A stretch of DNA of 64,000 nt from Halorubrum ruber (lineage in GTDB: Archaea; Halobacteriota; Halobacteria; Halobacteriales; Haloferacaceae): NCBI RefSeq assembly GCF_018228765.1, contig NZ_CP073695.1, positions 1,116,001 through 1,180,000 of the forward strand, read 5' to 3'. This document shows positions 63,475-64,000 of the stretch, piece by piece; positions within the stretch are counted from its first letter, which is position 1; each line of letters begins with the position of its first letter. The translations under genes and the position numbers were made by a program. The notes beneath the pieces were generated by a model. It searched no databases and was not told the DNA's origin. It saw only the letters and a list, made by a program, of their open reading frames with translations.

Positions 63475-64000
63475 CTACTCGTCGGCTCGCGCCTCCGCCT
63501 CGACCTCCCGCTCGCCGAGGTGTGCGCGGAGCGCGTCCACGTCCTTGTTTCCCGCGCCGGTGTTCAGCAGGACGACCGTGTCGTCGGGGCCGAACTCGCC
63601 GGATTCCGCGAGCGCGAACGCTCCCGAGACGGCGGCCGCGCAGGTGGCGCCCACCTCTAGCCCCTCCTCGCGGGCGACCTCAATGGCGGCGTCGAGGATC
63701 TCTCGGTCCGTCGTCGCCACCGCCCCGCCGTCGGACTGGCGGACCGCCTCCAAGATGAGGTGGCTCGCGCCCGGGTCCGGGATCGCGATCCCGTTACACG
63801 CCGTGTCGACCTCGTCGTCTGCGAGCGGCTCGTGGCGGTCGGCGCCCGACTCGTAGGCGCGGACGACCGGGGCGCAGCCCGCGGCCTGCGCCGCGTACAT
63901 CGGGACGAGTTCGTCGGTCCACCCCAGCTCCCTCGCCTCGCGGGCGGCCTTGTGCATCCCGACGAGCCCGACGCCGCCGCCGGTCGGGTAGACGACGCCG
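63475..64000 (-). CDS. thrC: Threonine synthase (3' part of gene, partial)
   Basis: The frame is open to the window edge, so the amino-terminal part with the PLP lysine is missing. The visible part includes VYPTGGGVGLVGMHKAARE (the PLP-phosphate glycine loop), AAQAAGCAPVVRAYESGA, CNGIAIPDPGASHLILEAV and a late LLNTGAGNKDVDALR. These match threonine synthase, the last step of threonine formation from O-phosphohomoserine. Other beta-family PLP enzymes are less likely. It is on the same strand as gnd, 52 bases away. Confidence 0.88.
   Translation of the reverse strand, partial: GVVYPTGGGVGLVGMHKAAREARELGWTDELVPMYAAQAAGCAPVVRAYESGADRHEPLADDEVDTACNGIAIPDPGASHLILEAVRQSDGGAVATTDREILDAAIEVAREEGLEVGATCAAAVSGAFALAESGEFGPDDTVVLLNTGAGNKDVDALRAHLGEREVEAEARADE

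Overview
The window looks like chromosomal DNA of a haloarchaeon, most probably close to Halorubrum (inference from protein style; no taxonomic search was possible). It is GC-rich. The proteins are strongly acidic, many exported ones carry twin-arginine lipoprotein signals, and the information-processing genes are archaeal (aIF-1A, L7Ae, S28e, L24e, RadB, NurA, NOG1). Many genes start about 25 bases after a TTTATA-like box with almost no leader, as is usual for haloarchaea.

Layout. 1-8.4 kb: a truncated formate/nitrite-type channel fused to Usp domains, a SIMPL lipoprotein, a NOG1-type GTPase, an NhaC-type antiporter, a methyltransferase, an aldo/keto reductase and a DUF2240 pair. 8.5-12 kb: a membrane chemotaxis transducer and the repair nuclease NurA. 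12-18.7 kb: a complete phosphate uptake operon on the minus strand, pstS-pstC-pstA-pstB-phoU-AbrB/PhoU. 19-30.7 kb: MscS channel, CPBP protease, pgi, DoxX-like protein, methyltransferase, class V aminotransferase, thioredoxin, aIF-1A, P-loop kinase, serine protease, tRNA-Val, an M24-fold protein without metal ligands and a frameshifted geranylgeranyl-reductase-like gene. 30.8-40.5 kb: Na+-symporter, AIM24, a SCO-TlpA-CcdA thiol/metal maturation operon, cold-shock protein, RadB, CBS-domain regulator, HAD hydrolase, aldo/keto reductase and FolD. 41-50.4 kb: a nucleotidase-like gene, the rpl7ae-rps28e-rpl24e-ndk operon, a PQQ-like propeller protein, beta carbonic anhydrase, an orphan peptide-binding lipoprotein, another PhoU and a ZIP transporter. 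51-64 kb: the DabA/DabB inorganic carbon pump, amidohydrolase, Lrp regulator, thioesterase, glutaredoxin, cobalamin adenosyltransferase, cupin, rhodanese, a Vms1-like release factor, small haloarchaeal proteins, gnd and a partial threonine synthase.

Themes. Phosphate homeostasis (Pst plus three PhoU-type proteins) and bicarbonate supply (carbonic anhydrase plus DabAB) are well represented. Redox and thiol maintenance recurs (thioredoxin, glutaredoxin, TlpA/CcdA, SCO, rhodanese).

The most unusual content is non-coding. Four intergenic regions (2.5-3.0, 40.5-41.0, 50.5-51.1 and 60.2-60.7 kb) carry copies of one dispersed element. Each has TTTATAAA boxes at its edges, a conserved core and a long hairpin whose arms change in a compensating way between copies. 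One copy is bounded by inverted ends and a near-perfect 8-bp duplication, which suggests a non-autonomous mobile element; I do not recognise the family. A duplicated 3' end of nurA and two G-run frameshifts are also notable.
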